A stretch of 64,000 bases of DNA from Hygrophila difformis (lineage: Eukaryota; Streptophyta; Magnoliopsida; Lamiales; Acanthaceae), in the NCBI GenBank assembly GCA_030278955.1, contig JAOANR010000008.1:40655301-40719300 (forward strand). Direction: 5' to 3'. How positions within the stretch are numbered: position 1 is the first letter of the stretch; each line of letters opens with the position of its first letter. Positions 12,883 to 24,597 of the stretch are shown one piece after another. Below the pieces are notes generated by a model. The model searched no databases. It was given only the letters and a program-made list of their open reading frames with translations, and was not told the origin of the DNA. Position numbers and translations under genes: made by a program.

Positions 12883-13441
12883 ATAATCAGCGGCTGCCGG
12901 CTGTTGATTATTCCCCGGCCCTCCTTGATAATGCTGTGGGTAAAAGTTCTGGTTCGGATAGTAGTTTCTTGGGTCATTGAAATCATTTGGCTTGGGTGGA
13001 TTCTAATTCTGATTGTATTGAGGGTTTTGGAACTGAAGAATCTGGAAATTTTGATTGTTTGGATTATTGGTTATCAAACTGGTTTAGGGGAGGTGGTGGG
13101 TTGAGATTTTGATTACCAACGTTAGGGAGATTCCCCTTTCCTTGAATTTCATTCAATGGAGGGTCATCTATATCCTCGTCATCTCCTTCTCGGTTTTCAT
13201 GTAATGGTGGTGGGTTGTTATCGATGATGACTGGATTATTAGGAATAATGGGTGGATTGCTTGGTAGCTGTGCCATGTCAGAAACTCCGCTGCTTGTACT
13301 GGAAGAAGGTAGTGACTGTCTTTCACGTTCCCTTTGTTCCTGCTCTTTCCTCTGTCTAGTGAGGGCTCTGATTCGTCTGGCTTCCCTTTCTACCTCGAGG
13401 TTGAGTGGAAGTTCAGGCAGTGTTTCCTTTCTTCGTTGCAT
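12883..13441 (-). pseudogene. Athila Gag N-terminal region
   Basis: 13064-13441 is a 125-codon frame rich in Arg, Glu, Pro and Asn. It holds a basic, coiled-coil-like stretch (EREARRIRALTRQRKEQEQ) and a Pro/Asn-rich linker. 12883-13063 continues the Asn-rich linker in shifted frames before the Gag core. Its position between the primer site and the Gag core supports an N-terminal Gag segment. I cannot fix the original start codon. Confidence 0.6.
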
Positions 13442-13674
13442 GTACAGCTTCGTTCAATAAGGACAGTACCTGCTTGATCCCCAGGTTAGAATTGGTACTG
13501 AGATAAAGCATTTATTTCTCATAAATCAACATCCTCACATTTAGAGTCTTAGTATTCTAAATGTTTAATTGATTTTTGAGAATAATGCATTTTTATTTTG
13601 TTTTTGAATAAAATATGTACACTAGCTATGAGTAAATCAGGAGTTTAATTCTCTTAATAAATGGCGCTGCATCC
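13442..13674 (-). other. Short untranslated leader of element K
   Basis: AT-rich sequence between the primer-binding site and Gag on the minus strand. No open frame or other feature recognised. Confidence 0.5.
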
Positions 13675-13692
13675 TCCCCGGCAACGGCGCCA
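13675..13692 (-). promoter_or_regulatory. Primer-binding site, tRNA-Asp type
   Basis: The plus strand reads CCCCGGCAACGGCGCCA, the 3' end of plant tRNA-Asp including CCA. The minus strand is therefore TGGCGCCGTTGCCGGGG, which pairs with that tRNA to prime minus-strand DNA synthesis. It abuts the LTR end directly. tRNA-Asp priming is typical of Athila elements. It fixes element K as minus strand and the LTR to its right as the 5' LTR. Confidence 0.95.
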
Positions 13693-16259
13693 TGAAACTT
13701 TTGACAATTTCCCACACGAGTATTTTCGAAAGAATAATAATGAGGTGATCCCGGTTTAGGTTTTATTCAATGAAACGAATTTATGATGATGGAGTTGGGA
13801 TTAAGGATATATTTATAGGTTGTCACGTTTTTATTACTCGTGTTAAGAAACTGTGGCCCTAAAGCGCACGGTGTCAAAAATTGCAATATTTATAGTAAGT
13901 CCGGATCGTTTACTGGAGGATGTGCGATAGAAGCAGGTCCCACGCCGTTTTATAAGATTTTCTACTCGGTTACTCAATTCAAAGTTGGTTTTTACTCTCA
14001 TCTATTTGACATAATGTCATGAAAGCAGATAAACTATTCTATAAAGCAGATTAATTCTATTCTAAGGAAGCAGTTAAGTCTATTCTAATAGAGCAGCAAA
14101 TATTAATCTCAGGAAGCAAATAAGAGTTATTCTAGGAAAGCCATAAATTCATGCTACACTATCTAGGAAGCTGATTTAAAATGAGACAGAAAGGACAGGG
14201 AGAAAAGAACAAAGATTGGACAAGATTCAGATAGACAATAATTAAACTTCCATTTTGTTACACGGTTCTTTGTTTGGGATAATTCGTTCAGTTAGCTAAC
14301 TCTCATGCTTCCTATACTATTTTCCCTTTAACAGACAGGTACTCACAGCAAGGATTTACATGCACCTAAGACAGCACTTTCTAAGATACCATAGATGCAT
14401 AACTGCCCTGCCGGGGTATGTTATTCATCTGTGGTGGATAAGCAACACCTGACAAATCATTAGTTGACATGCCAAGTACTTCCATCATTCCCCAGGTCAC
14501 ACCCAAAGATTTAAATTAAGCCCTGAACTATTCCATAACTCCCTTTCCTAGTAGCAGCTAGAAGTTCTCTCAATACATCCGAGTGACCTCTACAAAAGCA
14601 TTTAAAAGAAAGCGGTAAAGAAAGCATTTAAAATCCTATCACTCGGAGGTTTTAAAAGCATCATACTGGTAGTAAATGAGAGCCCCCAGTCTTAATGACC
14701 GGATGCAGATCAAGAATTCCCCGACATCAGTAAACCGCTCGCAGTGTTTACCTACTCCCAGGTGGTTATGAGATACAAACTAATGAAACAAACTAATAAA
14801 TTAGTTTGTTCCGGATGCACTCACTCAAGACTCAAAAATAGGCTTTGGCAGAAGAGGATAGCAGTTGAAAGAGTACTCAACCCTATCTTAGAAAATAACC
14901 AAGACCCATATGTTGTTCTTCTCGTATTATCTATCACACCTTATCTGAACCTAAGTGGACTCTGATTCAGTGAGATATTTAATATAAGATTTTCAACATA
15001 CAACAATTTTGGAAAATAATTGATGTTTGATAATCATTCCCTAAACAGGTACTAGACTCTCAATTAAAACACAGACCCTTTCAGTCTAGAAGAAACCTAA
15101 TCGCTAACTCTGCTTCTAATTTCATAAAATCAACCCCCAGTCGAATGTGAATTAGTCATAACTGTTGAATGTATCCCTTACTCGGAACTGGATTTTATGA
15201 ATGAATTTTGGTTGGAAGTTTATTATGAAACATCTGATTAAAAACACAACTTCTATGTCCAAGGTAAGGATCCCAAAATAATTCGACCACAATATTTACA
15301 TAATAATATCATGCATAGGTTTATATGAGAAGTGTAAAATTAAACTGACCCTAAATATAAGGCGGGTCGAGATAGAATTTGGATCACAGAAGGAATCAGT
15401 AAGAGACTAAAGAGTGGCAGAATAATCAAAGGGAACTGGACTGCAGTTCTCTGTGGTCCAGTCCTTCATCATTCAGGTGGAGCAATTTTAGACAGCAAAT
15501 TGATCACGAATGACAGTGGTCGCTGTCATTAAGATCGTTACTATCTATGAAGTGAGATAAAAATCTACACGCTCTCTTACTGTCTTAATTGCCAGATGAC
15601 ATTGACCTGTGTCATCTAGTGTTGGCACAGCTTGAGATTTGGGTTTGAAAACAAAATAGAAAAATAAAACTGTATTTGGACAGGAACTGACTTAGTGGCT
15701 ACTTCATTTCCTGGTAAGAGGACCGTTCGCCTGACCTCGTCAATTACTATCCAAACCATGCAAAATAACAAACAGTAATTAACATACAGACTACGGGCTA
15801 CATCATTTCCCTGTAAAGGGACCGTTCACCAATATTATTCTGTATATCTCTTATTCTTCATTTCACACAATACAGACAAAGACCAAAATAATTGAAATGA
15901 AATAAAATGGAATAAAAGAATAAGAAAAGTAATCTCGCATGAGAGACATTGGTTTCTCATGCAAGGTTATGGATTTGGACCCATAACTATTCATTAACCT
16001 AAATAATCTTTCATTCCATAATTAATTATAGTCCGGATTATCTACTTAGATTAAATGAATCCATTTTGTAAAATAATCTTTTAGTGATGAATTGAACAAA
16101 ATTCCCTACACCAATTAATCATTGATCTTAATCATTGCTAATTTTGATATTAAATTAATGATACAAGGGTTCAATTTATTAAGTGTAAAATGGAGAATGA
16201 AAATTTTGGCAGCATAACGCCTTATGTTGCAAGAGGATATTACATCATAATCCGTGGGA

Positions 16260-16775
16260 TTACGACGTGAGGGATGCAACATAATGGTGGGTTGGAAGAA
16301 AAATAATTTTGGAATTTTTGGGTGAAAATTGGTGGAGTATGACGCCAACCAAAGTTATGACGTGATAGGATCACGTTGTAGGTTTGGCATCATACAGGTT
16401 TAGAAATAGGATGGGGGACACTTACGACGCTAAACTGAAGTTACGACGTGATCCATGGGATCGCATCGTTCGGTTGGCGTCATAGATGCCTTAGAAATTT
16501 TTCTTTGAAAATGGGGGGGTTACGACGTGGAACATTAAGTTACGATGCGATCCTAGGATCACGTCGTGAGTTCCACATCGTAAATGACAGAAAATAAAAT
16601 GCAAAATTTGGGGTTTCACGTCATGAGTCATGGGAATTACGTCGTGACCCGTGGGATCACGACGTGGACATGCACGACGTGAAACAATTTGGCCAGAAAA
16701 CACTTATGACGCCAAACCTGCCCTACGACCCCAACGTGGTTAGCGTCGTAGGGCGGTTGGCGTCATAGCATTTCC
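16260..16775. repeat. Type II motif cluster downstream of TATA (CGACGTG) in LTR K
   Basis: Dense, degenerate half-sites such as TTACGACGTGATCC, GGATCACGTCGT and TTGGCGTCATA occur in both orientations about 15-40 bp apart, often making palindromes around CATGGGATC. On the minus strand this cluster lies downstream of the TATA box, so it should be transcribed. The equivalent position in the other Athila-type LTR (about 24598-25162) has a completely different motif. Confidence 0.85.
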
Positions 16776-17385
16776 AGAATGCAACAATGACGATGAAAAA
16801 TGCAGATAATGCAATTTTTGGGTATTTTCTAGGCTGAATGGATCGATGATGCACAAATTAACAAGGCAGAAATTAATCTAAGCTACAAAACAAAAATAAG
16901 TAAAAATCTATACTAACCAGCAAGCCAAAAATCAAACCCACAGCCTATAATAATGCTTCTAAACACATTTTCATACATTCATTCAACCATACGATGAGCA
17001 AAAATAATAAAAGCACATAAAGACCAAATGGTCTAAAAGAAAAATAAAGCAAGTAAAATCCATGGATTAGATTATCCATTTCATGTTTTTGGGATATGAA
17101 TATGAAGATTGAATCTCATTTTCTCATAAATAGGTTTGATAATACCATGAATGGATATTTCAAACCAAAAACCAAAAAGAACCATAAGTTCAAACCAAAA
17201 TGGAAATTATAAAACTGGCTATCTAACACTAACTCTAGAATAACATCAACTAAATAACAAGAATTAAAACTAAACTGAAGGCAGAATTTAAATAATACAG
17301 AAAAATAAACCTAACTAAGCTGCCTACATGAATCTGCTCCAAAGTGTGAAGAAATTCTGACGCTGAACACCTTGGGATCGTGCCC

Positions 17386-17393
17386 TATTTATA
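17386..17393 (-). promoter_or_regulatory. TATA box of LTR K
   Basis: Minus strand TATAAATA, flanked by near-complementary arms (GTGCC before, GGGCAC after). It lies about 30 bp past the end of the upstream motif cluster and aligns with the TATA at 23699 in the sister LTR. Confidence 0.7.
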
Positions 17394-17419
17394 GGCACAA
17401 AACCCTAGGCCCATGGGCC

Positions 17420-17830
17420 TTGACGACGTGAAACATCCATGCATGTCGTGGAACAATATGCTACGACCTCATCCTCCACCGACGACGTGATCCGTGTACG
17501 ACGTGGAACTTGTTTGGCGTCAGACTGGTTTGGCGTCATGGGTCCCCAGACCGAAAACACAGATTGTCCCTGCTTGGGCGACCTACGACATGGAACATCA
17601 CGACGTGATCCCCTTGCGTCATCCCTTGGTTGGCGTCGTGACTCTTCATTCTGGCCTCCACGACGCGGAACATGGACTTACGACGAACCCTGCCTATGAC
17701 GTGAAGCTCGGATTACGTCGTAGGCCTTCCTCTTGAGTCTTCCTTTGCTTTTTCTGACTTACGACGTCAAACCTCAGGGAACGACGTGGTCCTTTGGCGT
17801 CTTACACAACTAGCGTCATACAGGTCAAAA
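17420..17830. repeat. Type II motif cluster upstream of TATA in LTR K
   Basis: Repeated GACGACGTG, CACGACGTGATCC, TTGGCGTCGT and TACGTCGTAGG half-sites in both orientations. It begins about 207 bp into the LTR and stops just before the TATA box, the enhancer position. A gap of about 640 bp (16776-17419) without the motif separates it from the downstream cluster. Confidence 0.85.
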
Positions 17831-18037
17831 AATGCATTTTTGTGGAATTTCATTTTCTTTTTCCATCTTTTCTATTCCTTTTTCTTTTCTTTTCTTTTTC
17901 TCATGTTTTTGGATTTTTCTAACACATAATGTAATAAAATTACATATTTTTTTATTTTTCATACCAGCTTATTATTTTTACAAGTATGCATAAATCAGTA
18001 CAATTCAACTGCTTTCTTATTTAATATAAGACTGGCA

Positions 18038-18291
18038 TGCGATCAAATGCCCGTTTTAGACACGGAAATTGATTGAAAATAATGGATATTTCTGGCCATT
18101 ATCAAACACAAACACAATAAATGCTCATGAACAGTGAACAGTAAACATGGAATATTTATGAGCATATAACCGAGAGCAATAACACCAATATTTTTAGGGT
18201 TTTCTAGATTTTCAAACAAGGAGAAACACAACATAAAACATGGATAATAACAAGAAAATATGGAGAATAATCATATTGTACTAACAAGTTT
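18038..18291 (-). other. Truncated leader of element H
   Basis: AT-rich sequence just inside the primer site of element H on the minus strand, cut off at 18037 by LTR K. It contains a 63-codon open frame with no recognisable content. The rest of element H is not in the window. Confidence 0.5.
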
Positions 18292-18304
18292 GGCTTTGAT
18301 ACCA
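18292..18304 (-). promoter_or_regulatory. Primer-binding site, initiator tRNA-Met type (element H)
   Basis: The minus strand reads TGGTATCAAAGCC, one base different from the TGGTATCAGAGCC sites of elements 1, B and C, complementary to the 3' end of plant initiator tRNA-Met. It shows that the LTR to the right is the 5' LTR of a minus-strand element. Confidence 0.85.
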
Positions 18305-18314
18305 AATAAATTTA

Positions 18315-19618
18315 TATATATCGTAGATCGAGACTTGAATAGTGAAAATATCCGGATTAAATTTTAGGGTTAGGTAAAATGATGATTAGGGGAATAGCAA
18401 GATAGAAGATGATGAAGAACAAGAACACAAAATAAGATGGATTTATCTAAAGATGATGAAACTAAATTGTAAGATAAGAGATAAGAAAGCTTATGAATGA
18501 AGGGGATCCGAACTTGGCAACGGAAGTGAGACGAACTCAAGACAAATGGCTTCCTTCAAGTGCATCATTCATTGACAATCCATCGAGCAAGCTTCCGAAC
18601 TTGATGGCGTGAGGGAAATGAGCATGAGCTCAAGACAAACACGGATGGGGAAGAACTCTTTTGAGAGAGTGTTCTAGGTTTTGAACTTTGAAAATATGAT
18701 AGATTGATTTCAAATTAAGCAAAGTTGTGTACAATGGAGTGGGAGGACCTATATGTAGTCCAAGCCACATGCAAAACAAGAATATACAGAAAAATATAAT
18801 GTTGAGCACAAAATAGCCAAAATTACAAAAGTGATACGGTTTAAGCAGTCGATGCGGTCTATCGAGGTGGTGCGGTTTAGACCACACCAGTACAGGTGAG
18901 ACCGCATGTGTCGAAAATGGTCTCTTATTCTCATTCTGGGATGATGTGGTCTCGGCCAAGGTGGTGCGGTTTAGACTGCATGAGGAAGACCGCATTGGTC
19001 GAGCTAGACCGCATGTCTTCGATTTGGAGTTGTCTTCATAATTTGAGCTGATGCGGTCTAGGCCATGCGGTGCAGTTTAGACCGCATCGATGCGTTTTAG
19101 ACCGCATCTGAGAGACCGCATCTCTTGATCTTCGGCTGCTTCAACATAAAATGGGGGATGCGGTTTAGGGTGGTGTGGTTTAGACCGCATGCACGTAGAC
19201 CGCATCTTCTGGATTTGGACTCTTCTTCATGGAAATGGGGGTGATGCGGTTTAAGGTGGTGGTGCGGTTTAGACCTCACCTGTTGGAGTAGACGGCATCA
19301 CTTGCTGAAAATTTTTCCAAGTGTTGGAGTCTTTTGGCCTCTTCATGCTCGTGGGCTCCTGTGTGCATCCTGAGGTTTTTTTCCAGCTTTATTTAATTCC
19401 GAGGTGAGGAATCCATGTTAATGGATTCCGAGCTTGTCCGGTCTTGATCTATCCGGATCATTATTTGCAGTCTTTGGGATTCCTGGGGCTCCAGATTATC
19501 TGTTTCCTGCAAGAAGAATTTATACAGTGCATCAGAAAATTTCTTGGCCCTTTGTTTGGAGACTGGCCCTTCGGGGATTATCGGAATAATTAATCCGTTG
19601 GTTCTAGCGACTACGCCA
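18315..19618 (-). mobile_element. 5' LTR of element H (left boundary approximate)
   Basis: On the minus strand it begins TGGCGTAGTCGCTAGAACC at 19618, resembling the TGGCGTGG starts of LTR families A and C. The first 75 codons (19618-19393) encode a tail with GPVSKQRAKKFSDAL, related to the tails in LTRs A, B and C. A type I motif cluster follows, then a TATA-like CATATAGG near 18749-18756. The 3' end near 18315 is not sharp. The LTR lies directly against the gag of element G, so H probably inserted in G's gag; the other junction is lost, so no TSD can be tested. Confidence 0.75.
18830..19290. repeat. Type I motif cluster (GATGCGGTTTAGACCGCATC) in LTR H
   Basis: Half-sites GATGCGGTTTA / GATGCGGTCTA and TAGACCGCATC alternate in both orientations, several forming full palindromes (for example around 19075-19105 and 19160-19200). 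The core CGGTCTA/TAGACCG is the same as in LTR A, but the flanking base differs (GATGCGG instead of GGTGCGG). It lies upstream of the TATA-like sequence. Confidence 0.85.
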
Positions 19619-20662
19619 CCTGATCCGTCAGAGTGTATTGATTGGAAAGATTCCATTGAACTGATTTTTGACTGCTACAATTATTTTGAGCGCAAGAAGG
19701 TACAGATTGCAGTTTCCCAGTTTAAGGATTATCCCTTAGCTTGGTGGCAGAAAACCGCGAAGGAAATCAGAGAACGCGGATATAGACCAACCGAGACATG
19801 GGAAGATCTAGTCAGACTAATGCAACATAGATTTGTACCATCTTACTACAGGAAAAGCTTGTACCATAAGATGACAACCCTAACTCAGGGAGGAAGATTA
19901 GTCAACGAGTATTACCAAGAGATGGAAAAACTAATGACTCGTTGTGAAGTTAGGGAAGATGAAGAAATCACAAATGCCAGATTTATGGAAGAGCTCCGAA
20001 AGGACATCAGAGATGAAGTTGACTTGAGAGGCTACAATCATACCAAAGATTTGGTACACCTTGCAGCCAAGATTGAGTCACAGCATAAGAGTCGGGCACC
20101 GCGGATTACATTTGGGAGCAGTTCATCCGGACCAAGTAAACCTTGGCCTGGAAAGAATTGGACAGGAAAGGAGTGGCCCAGAATTGAGGATAAGCCCAAG
20201 CCACCTCAACCAAAAGGATTTGAACTGGCAAAGGAGTTCAAAGTTTACAAGCCACCTGTGCAGAATACTCAGCCAGCGAGACCCAAGAGAGACATCAAAG
20301 ATGTCATGTGTTTTAAGTGCCAGAGAAAGGGACATTGTGCAAACGAGTGTCCTTTCACAAAAAGAGTTGCAGTGTTGGAAAGCGGTCATCTTAAAATCAT
20401 TGAATCTGATGAGGAAGGATCAGCAGAGGAAGTAGAAGAAGAAATCGCTCCGATCAAAATTGAGGAAGTCAGCGGTGAACACGAAGTAGTAGAAGAAACC
20501 GAGGAAAGAGTTTTAACTACTTTCGTGGCAATGCGAGCTTTAAATGCAGAGAAAGTTGAACAACCACCACCTGACGAACAGAGAGAAAATTTATTTCATT
20601 GTCATTGTGATTTAAATGGAAATTTGGCTTCTGTAATTGTTGACAATGGTAGCTGCACTTAA
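19619..20662 (+). pseudogene. Gag of element G (Ty3/gypsy), 5' truncated
   Basis: The reading frame enters from LTR H and becomes Gag at PDPSECIDWKDSIELIFDC. It holds the retrotransposon Gag block (FKDYPLAWWQK, RFVPSYYRKSLY, EYYQEMEKLM, ARFMEELRKDIRDEV), then a Pro/Lys-rich stretch and a CCHC zinc knuckle CFKCQRKGHCANECPF (about 20308-20355). An acidic linker follows, then the start of the protease (VIVDNGSCT). It stops at 20660-20662 inside the protease motif, where related copies read Asn. The first ~25 codons before 19619 belong to LTR H, not Gag. This family is very close to element C, which lies in the opposite orientation. Confidence 0.88.
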
Positions 20663-21349
20663 GTTGTTAGTACATATACTATACGCAGGTTAGGGCTACC
20701 CATTGAAGATCATCCGAATCCATATCATTTACACTGGATGAATGACAATGGAAGTCTGAAAGTGAGCCAGCGAGCCAATGTTCCAATTAAAATTGGCTCG
20801 TATGCAAAGAAAGTCTGGTGTGATATCGTACCGATGACGGCATGTCATGTTCTACTAGGAAGACCATGGCTATATGATAATGACATCACATACCGTGGTA
20901 AGGACAATTCTTTATCTTTCAAGTTTTGTAATAAATTAAATACTGTAAAACCTCTTCTGATCGAAACTGTAAAGATTGATCAAGAGAGACTTCATGAAAA
21001 CATGCGCAAAGCAGAAGATGAGCATAAGGCGAAGCAAAAGGGCAAAGCAAAAATTTCCAGACTGGAAATTCATGATAAAAATTCCGAACCATGCCTTTTG
21101 CTGACAAAGAATGAATTTGATCAAGCAATGCATCACGACAATCCAACAGGTCACTGTTTCTTAGCCTATTATAAACCTATTGAATATATTCATAGAACTT
21201 GCAATGTTGCACCTGAATTTCCTGATGAATTTTCTAGGATGTTGGAACGCAATAAAGAAGTATTCCCAGAAGTAGTACCTGTAGGATTACCACCTCTACG
21301 TGGTATCGAACACCAGATTGATTTTGTACCAGGCTTCTATTCCAAATAG
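20663..21349 (+). pseudogene. Protease domain and linker of element G
   Basis: Continues directly after the stop at 20660. Retropepsin-like features: the active-site motif is D-N-G at the end of the gag frame, then HWMNDNGSLKVSQRA, VPIKIGSY and the ILLGRP-type block HVLLGRPWLYD. A charged linker (KAKQKGKAKISR) leads to the RT approach (GLPPLRGIEHQIDFVPG). A one-base loss near 21330 shifts the frame just before the RT starts at PNRPAYRM. The enzyme would process Gag-Pol; this copy is broken by the upstream stop. Confidence 0.85.
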
Positions 21350-22200
21350 ACCAGCATACCGGATGACACCGGAAGAAACAAAGGAAATTCAGTCCCAAGT
21401 TCAAAAGTTGCTTGATAAAGGATGGGTGCGCAAAAGTTTATCTCCATGCGCGTTACCAGTCCTTTTAGTACCAAAGAAAGACGGTTCATGGCGAATGTGC
21501 GTAGACTGCAGAGCTGTTAATGCCATTACTGTCAAGTACCGGCACCCCATCCCTCGCCTTGATGATATGCTTGGCGAGCTTGGTCATGCAAACATCTTCT
21601 CGAAGATTGATCGTAGAAGCGGTTACCATCAAATCCGAATGAAACCGGAGATGAATGGAAGACAGCCTTTAAGACCAAATTCGGACTCTACGAATGGCTT
21701 GTTATGCCATTTGGTCTTACCAATGCGCCGTCAACATTTATACATCTCATGAATGAGACTTTGCGCCCATTTATAAATAAATTTGTTGTAGTATATTTTG
21801 ACGATATTTTAATTTATAGTCATGACGAACCTGATCACATCTCTCATGTCCAACAGGTTATCAACAGGTTGCGAGAAGCAAAGCTGTACGCTAACATGGA
21901 GAAGTGTACATTTCAAGCAACAGAGCTGAATTTTCTGGGGTTTATAGTTGGACGAGGAGGTTTAAAGGTTGACGAGCAAAAAGTCGAGGCCATTGCTGAT
22001 TGGCCACCATTGAAAAGTGTTCATGAGGTTTGATAGTTTCTTGGACTCTGCGGATTTTTCAGAAGGTTTGTTCCGCAGTTCAGTGTTATAGCCGCGCCCC
22101 TCACAACTCTACTTAAAAAGGATCTGCCTTTTAAGTGGGGGCCAACGGAATAGAAGGCGTTCGCTGATTTGAAAGAAAAATTGACATGCTCCGGTGTTAG
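21330..22200 (+). pseudogene. Reverse transcriptase of element G
   Basis: Segments in order are [76 protein letters not shown], then after a one-base deletion near 21650 [12 protein letters not shown] and the catalytic VYFDDIL (21791-21811). The usual [10 protein letters not shown] is [10 protein letters not shown] here. Two adjacent stops (TGA TAG) at 22031-22036 and another stop at 22151 interrupt the connection subdomain. The catalytic Asp pair is present, but the frame is broken at least three times. Confidence 0.88.
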
Positions 22201-22655
22201 CTTTATGAAATTTCGATCTCCCATTTGAAATTGAATGTGATGCATCCGGAACGGGAATGGGAGATGTGTTGATTCAAGAAGGTCGTCCAATCGCGTACCA
22301 CAGTGAAAAATTTTCTGGAGCTTCATTGAATTATTCTACATATGATAAGGAATTATTTGTTGTGGTGAGGGCTTTAAGAGTTTGGCAGCATTATCTTCGG
22401 GGTCGAGAATTCGTCATCAATACGGATCATGAAACTCTGAAGCACATCCGAGGACAAGGTCAATTGAGTAAGCGACATGCACGCTGGAGCCAATTCATCG
22501 AAGGTTTTCCCTATGTCATCCGATACAAAAAGGGGAAATACAATGTGGTCGCGGATGCCTTGTCCCGCAGAGCAACACTTGATGCTATGACGACGACTCA
22601 TTTGTTAGGATTCGAGCATATCAAGACTTTGTATACTATAGATCCAGATTTTTAG
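22201..22655 (+). pseudogene. RNase H of element G
   Basis: After a small rearrangement near 22190 the frame resumes with CDASGTGMG (first catalytic Asp), [21 protein letters not shown] (Glu) and [11 protein letters not shown] (second Asp), followed by [14 protein letters not shown] and the VVADALSRR end block. It terminates at TAG 22653-22655, where related copies read Glu. In an intact element it degrades the RNA strand of the RNA-DNA hybrid. Confidence 0.85.
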
Positions 22656-23006
22656 GAAGTGTACCGTCAGACTGAGGTACACGCGTTCAAAGAATTCTCC
22701 AGACTTGATGGTTTTCTCTACCGGGAAAATCGCCTGTGTATTCCACGCGGTTCTATCAGGGAATTATTAATTCACGAAGCTCACAATGGTCAACTGATGG
22801 GACATTTCGGAAAGAATGCCACAGCTGAGATCTTAGCAGAAAAATTCTACTGGCCAGGATTGAGAAAACAAGTGGAAGAATTTATTGCTAAGTGCATCGA
22901 GGATGGCACAGCAGGACCGTGGTTGGATATTTCTATGGACTTCGTGCTAGGTCTACCCCGTACTGCTCGAGGAAAAGATTCAATCTTTGTCGTGGTAGAT
23001 AGATTC
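22656..23006 (+). pseudogene. Integrase N-terminal fragment of element G
   Basis: Starts with [22 protein letters not shown]. The zinc-binding HHCC domain is represented by [13 protein letters not shown] and AKCI, but the second cysteine and about 20 residues after it are deleted (AKCIEDGTAGPWLD). The first catalytic Asp block WLDISMDFVLGLP and VVVDRF follow. The frame ends at 23006, where the second Athila-type LTR begins. The rest of the catalytic core and C-terminus is missing. Confidence 0.85.
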
Positions 23007-23261
23007 TCAATCTTATTATATTTTAATAAGATTCAATCTTATTATATTTTAATAAGAAAGCACTTGAATTCGACAGATTAATGCAAGTTTATAAGGATAA
23101 TAAGCTGGTAATGAAAAATACAAAAATATGCAATTTTAATTTTATTTGTGTTAGAAAAATCCAAAAACATGAAAAAAGGAAAAAGAAAAGAAAAAGGAAT
23201 AAAAAGATGGGAAAAAGAGTGAAAATCCCACAAAATGAAATTTTTGACAAAGTGTTGAAGA

Positions 23262-23610
23262 CCAATTCGGTCTACAGCAATTCGATCTAAATCGAATTGA
23301 CCATGTAGACCGAATTGCTGAAAGAATAGAAGAAGAATGAACAAAGTGTTGGGAAGAGATGAAGATATGCCCAATTCGGTCTATGCAATTCGGTTTAAAA
23401 CGAATTGACCACATAGACCGAATTGCCTCAGAATAGAGAAGCCAAGCAGGAGACCACAAGCAATTCGAAACATGCAATTCGGTCTACACTTGAACCGAAT
23501 TGATGTTGAAGACCACATTCCAAGGTAAATATCAAGGAGAGACCTCATGCAATTCGATGTACACCAATTCGGTATAGATCGAATTGCCTAAGGAGACCGA
23601 ATTGAGTTAA
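23262..23610. repeat. Type I motif cluster (CAATTCGGTCTA) upstream of TATA
   Basis: Half-sites CAATTCGGTCTA and TAGACCGAATTG / TAAATCGAATTG recur in pairs, typically two forward then two reverse, as at 23265-23325 and 23371-23427. The core CGGTCTA/TAGACCG equals that of LTR A while the outer half is AATT instead of GTGC. It lies about 255-603 bp into the LTR, the same place as the CGACGTG cluster of LTR K. Confidence 0.88.
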
Positions 23611-23698
23611 AAAACATCCAAGTGAAGCTGTGGAACACGTGAGAAAGGCATGCCATTGCTAATGGACCCTGATGGGCCTAAGGGTTTTGAAGAACAAG

Positions 23699-23706
23699 TA
23701 TAAAAG
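23699..23706 (+). promoter_or_regulatory. TATA box of the second Athila-type LTR
   Basis: TATAAAAG, about 90 bp after the upstream motif cluster. The flank GATGGGCCTAAGGGTTTT aligns with the reverse complement of the TATA flank in LTR K. Confidence 0.7.
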
Positions 23707-24597
23707 CTGACCTTCACCAACACTCAAAGAAAAGAACATCTGATAGATACAGTTACCAACACTTGGTGAAGACAAGGAGTTCCAGGTTTTTCACCCCTTA
23801 AGGGTTAGGTAGGTAGTTTAGTTAGTTTATTTTTTTATGCACCATAGATTAGTTTCATTGCTTTAAATCTTAGTTTTAGTTGTAAAGCTTTTTACTACCT
23901 TCTAGAGTAGCCATATCCATATTTTTATGTGCTTTCTAGTTAGAAATGAACTCAAACATCAATCCAATGATGGTTTTGGGTTATTTAATATGCTTTCAAG
24001 TGTTTAATGCAAGAAAAATTTCCAGAAATGGATTTTGTCTCATGTGTTTTATACCCTTTATATGCTTTCTTTAGCAATAAATATGGTAGAATGAATGTTT
24101 GTTCCAACTAGGTTTCATTTAATGTGTTTCTAGTTGGCTTTCATTCTTAATAAATGCATGTTTAATGGGTTTTTGGTGTGGTTTTATGCCTTAGAGCTCA
24201 AATAAGTGTTCTTAGGTTTTTAGATGATTTAAGACTTCTTAGAAATAGGTTTTAAATGCTTTCTTTTAATATTCTTGTTTAGAATCTTGCTTATTGTTGC
24301 CTTAGACAACTTAAGTGTTCTTATTTTTATGCATAATGTTCTTAGAATTTTTAGGTTGTTTTAGGTCTTTAATCCTAGAATTTCTTGTTTGTGGGTTTTA
24401 GGTTTTAACCCATGTTATTACCCATTGAATATGCATGATTATGGATAACCACAAAATATTTACAAGTATGAATGCGAGATGACATTGATGTGAAATGAGT
24501 GATGGGTCAATCCTATCTATCATAAACCACATCAACTTAGAAACCGCATTAATACTTGTGAATCAAGAAAACAAATACTTATGTGAAAAACTGCATG

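Larger units (their letters stand above)
13693..18037 (-). mobile_element. Athila-type 5' LTR of element K, about 4.3 kb
   Basis: On the minus strand it starts TGCCAGTCTTATATTAAA at 18037 and ends GTTTCA at 13693, next to the primer site. It matches, in inverted orientation, the LTR at 23007-27512: for example 13853-13945 with 27285-27380, 14400-14475 with 26760-26835, 15380-15560 with 25640-25810, and 15700-15840 with 25400-25545. A TATA box (17386-17393) separates U3 from the rest. Two motif clusters lie at 16260-16775 and 17420-17830. Outside these, 13693-16260 is AT-rich with no open frame worth calling. The LTR is unusually long. Confidence 0.85.

Noticed and set aside
13672..13692. Possible tRNA-Asp gene fragment
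   Set aside because: Only the 3' terminal 17-18 bases including CCA match, exactly at an LTR end. It is a primer-binding site.
16260..17830. Telomere-like or simple-repeat explanation for the motif clusters
   Set aside because: Spacing is irregular, both orientations occur, motifs are degenerate and separated by unique sequence. Not TTTAGGG and not a perfect tandem repeat.
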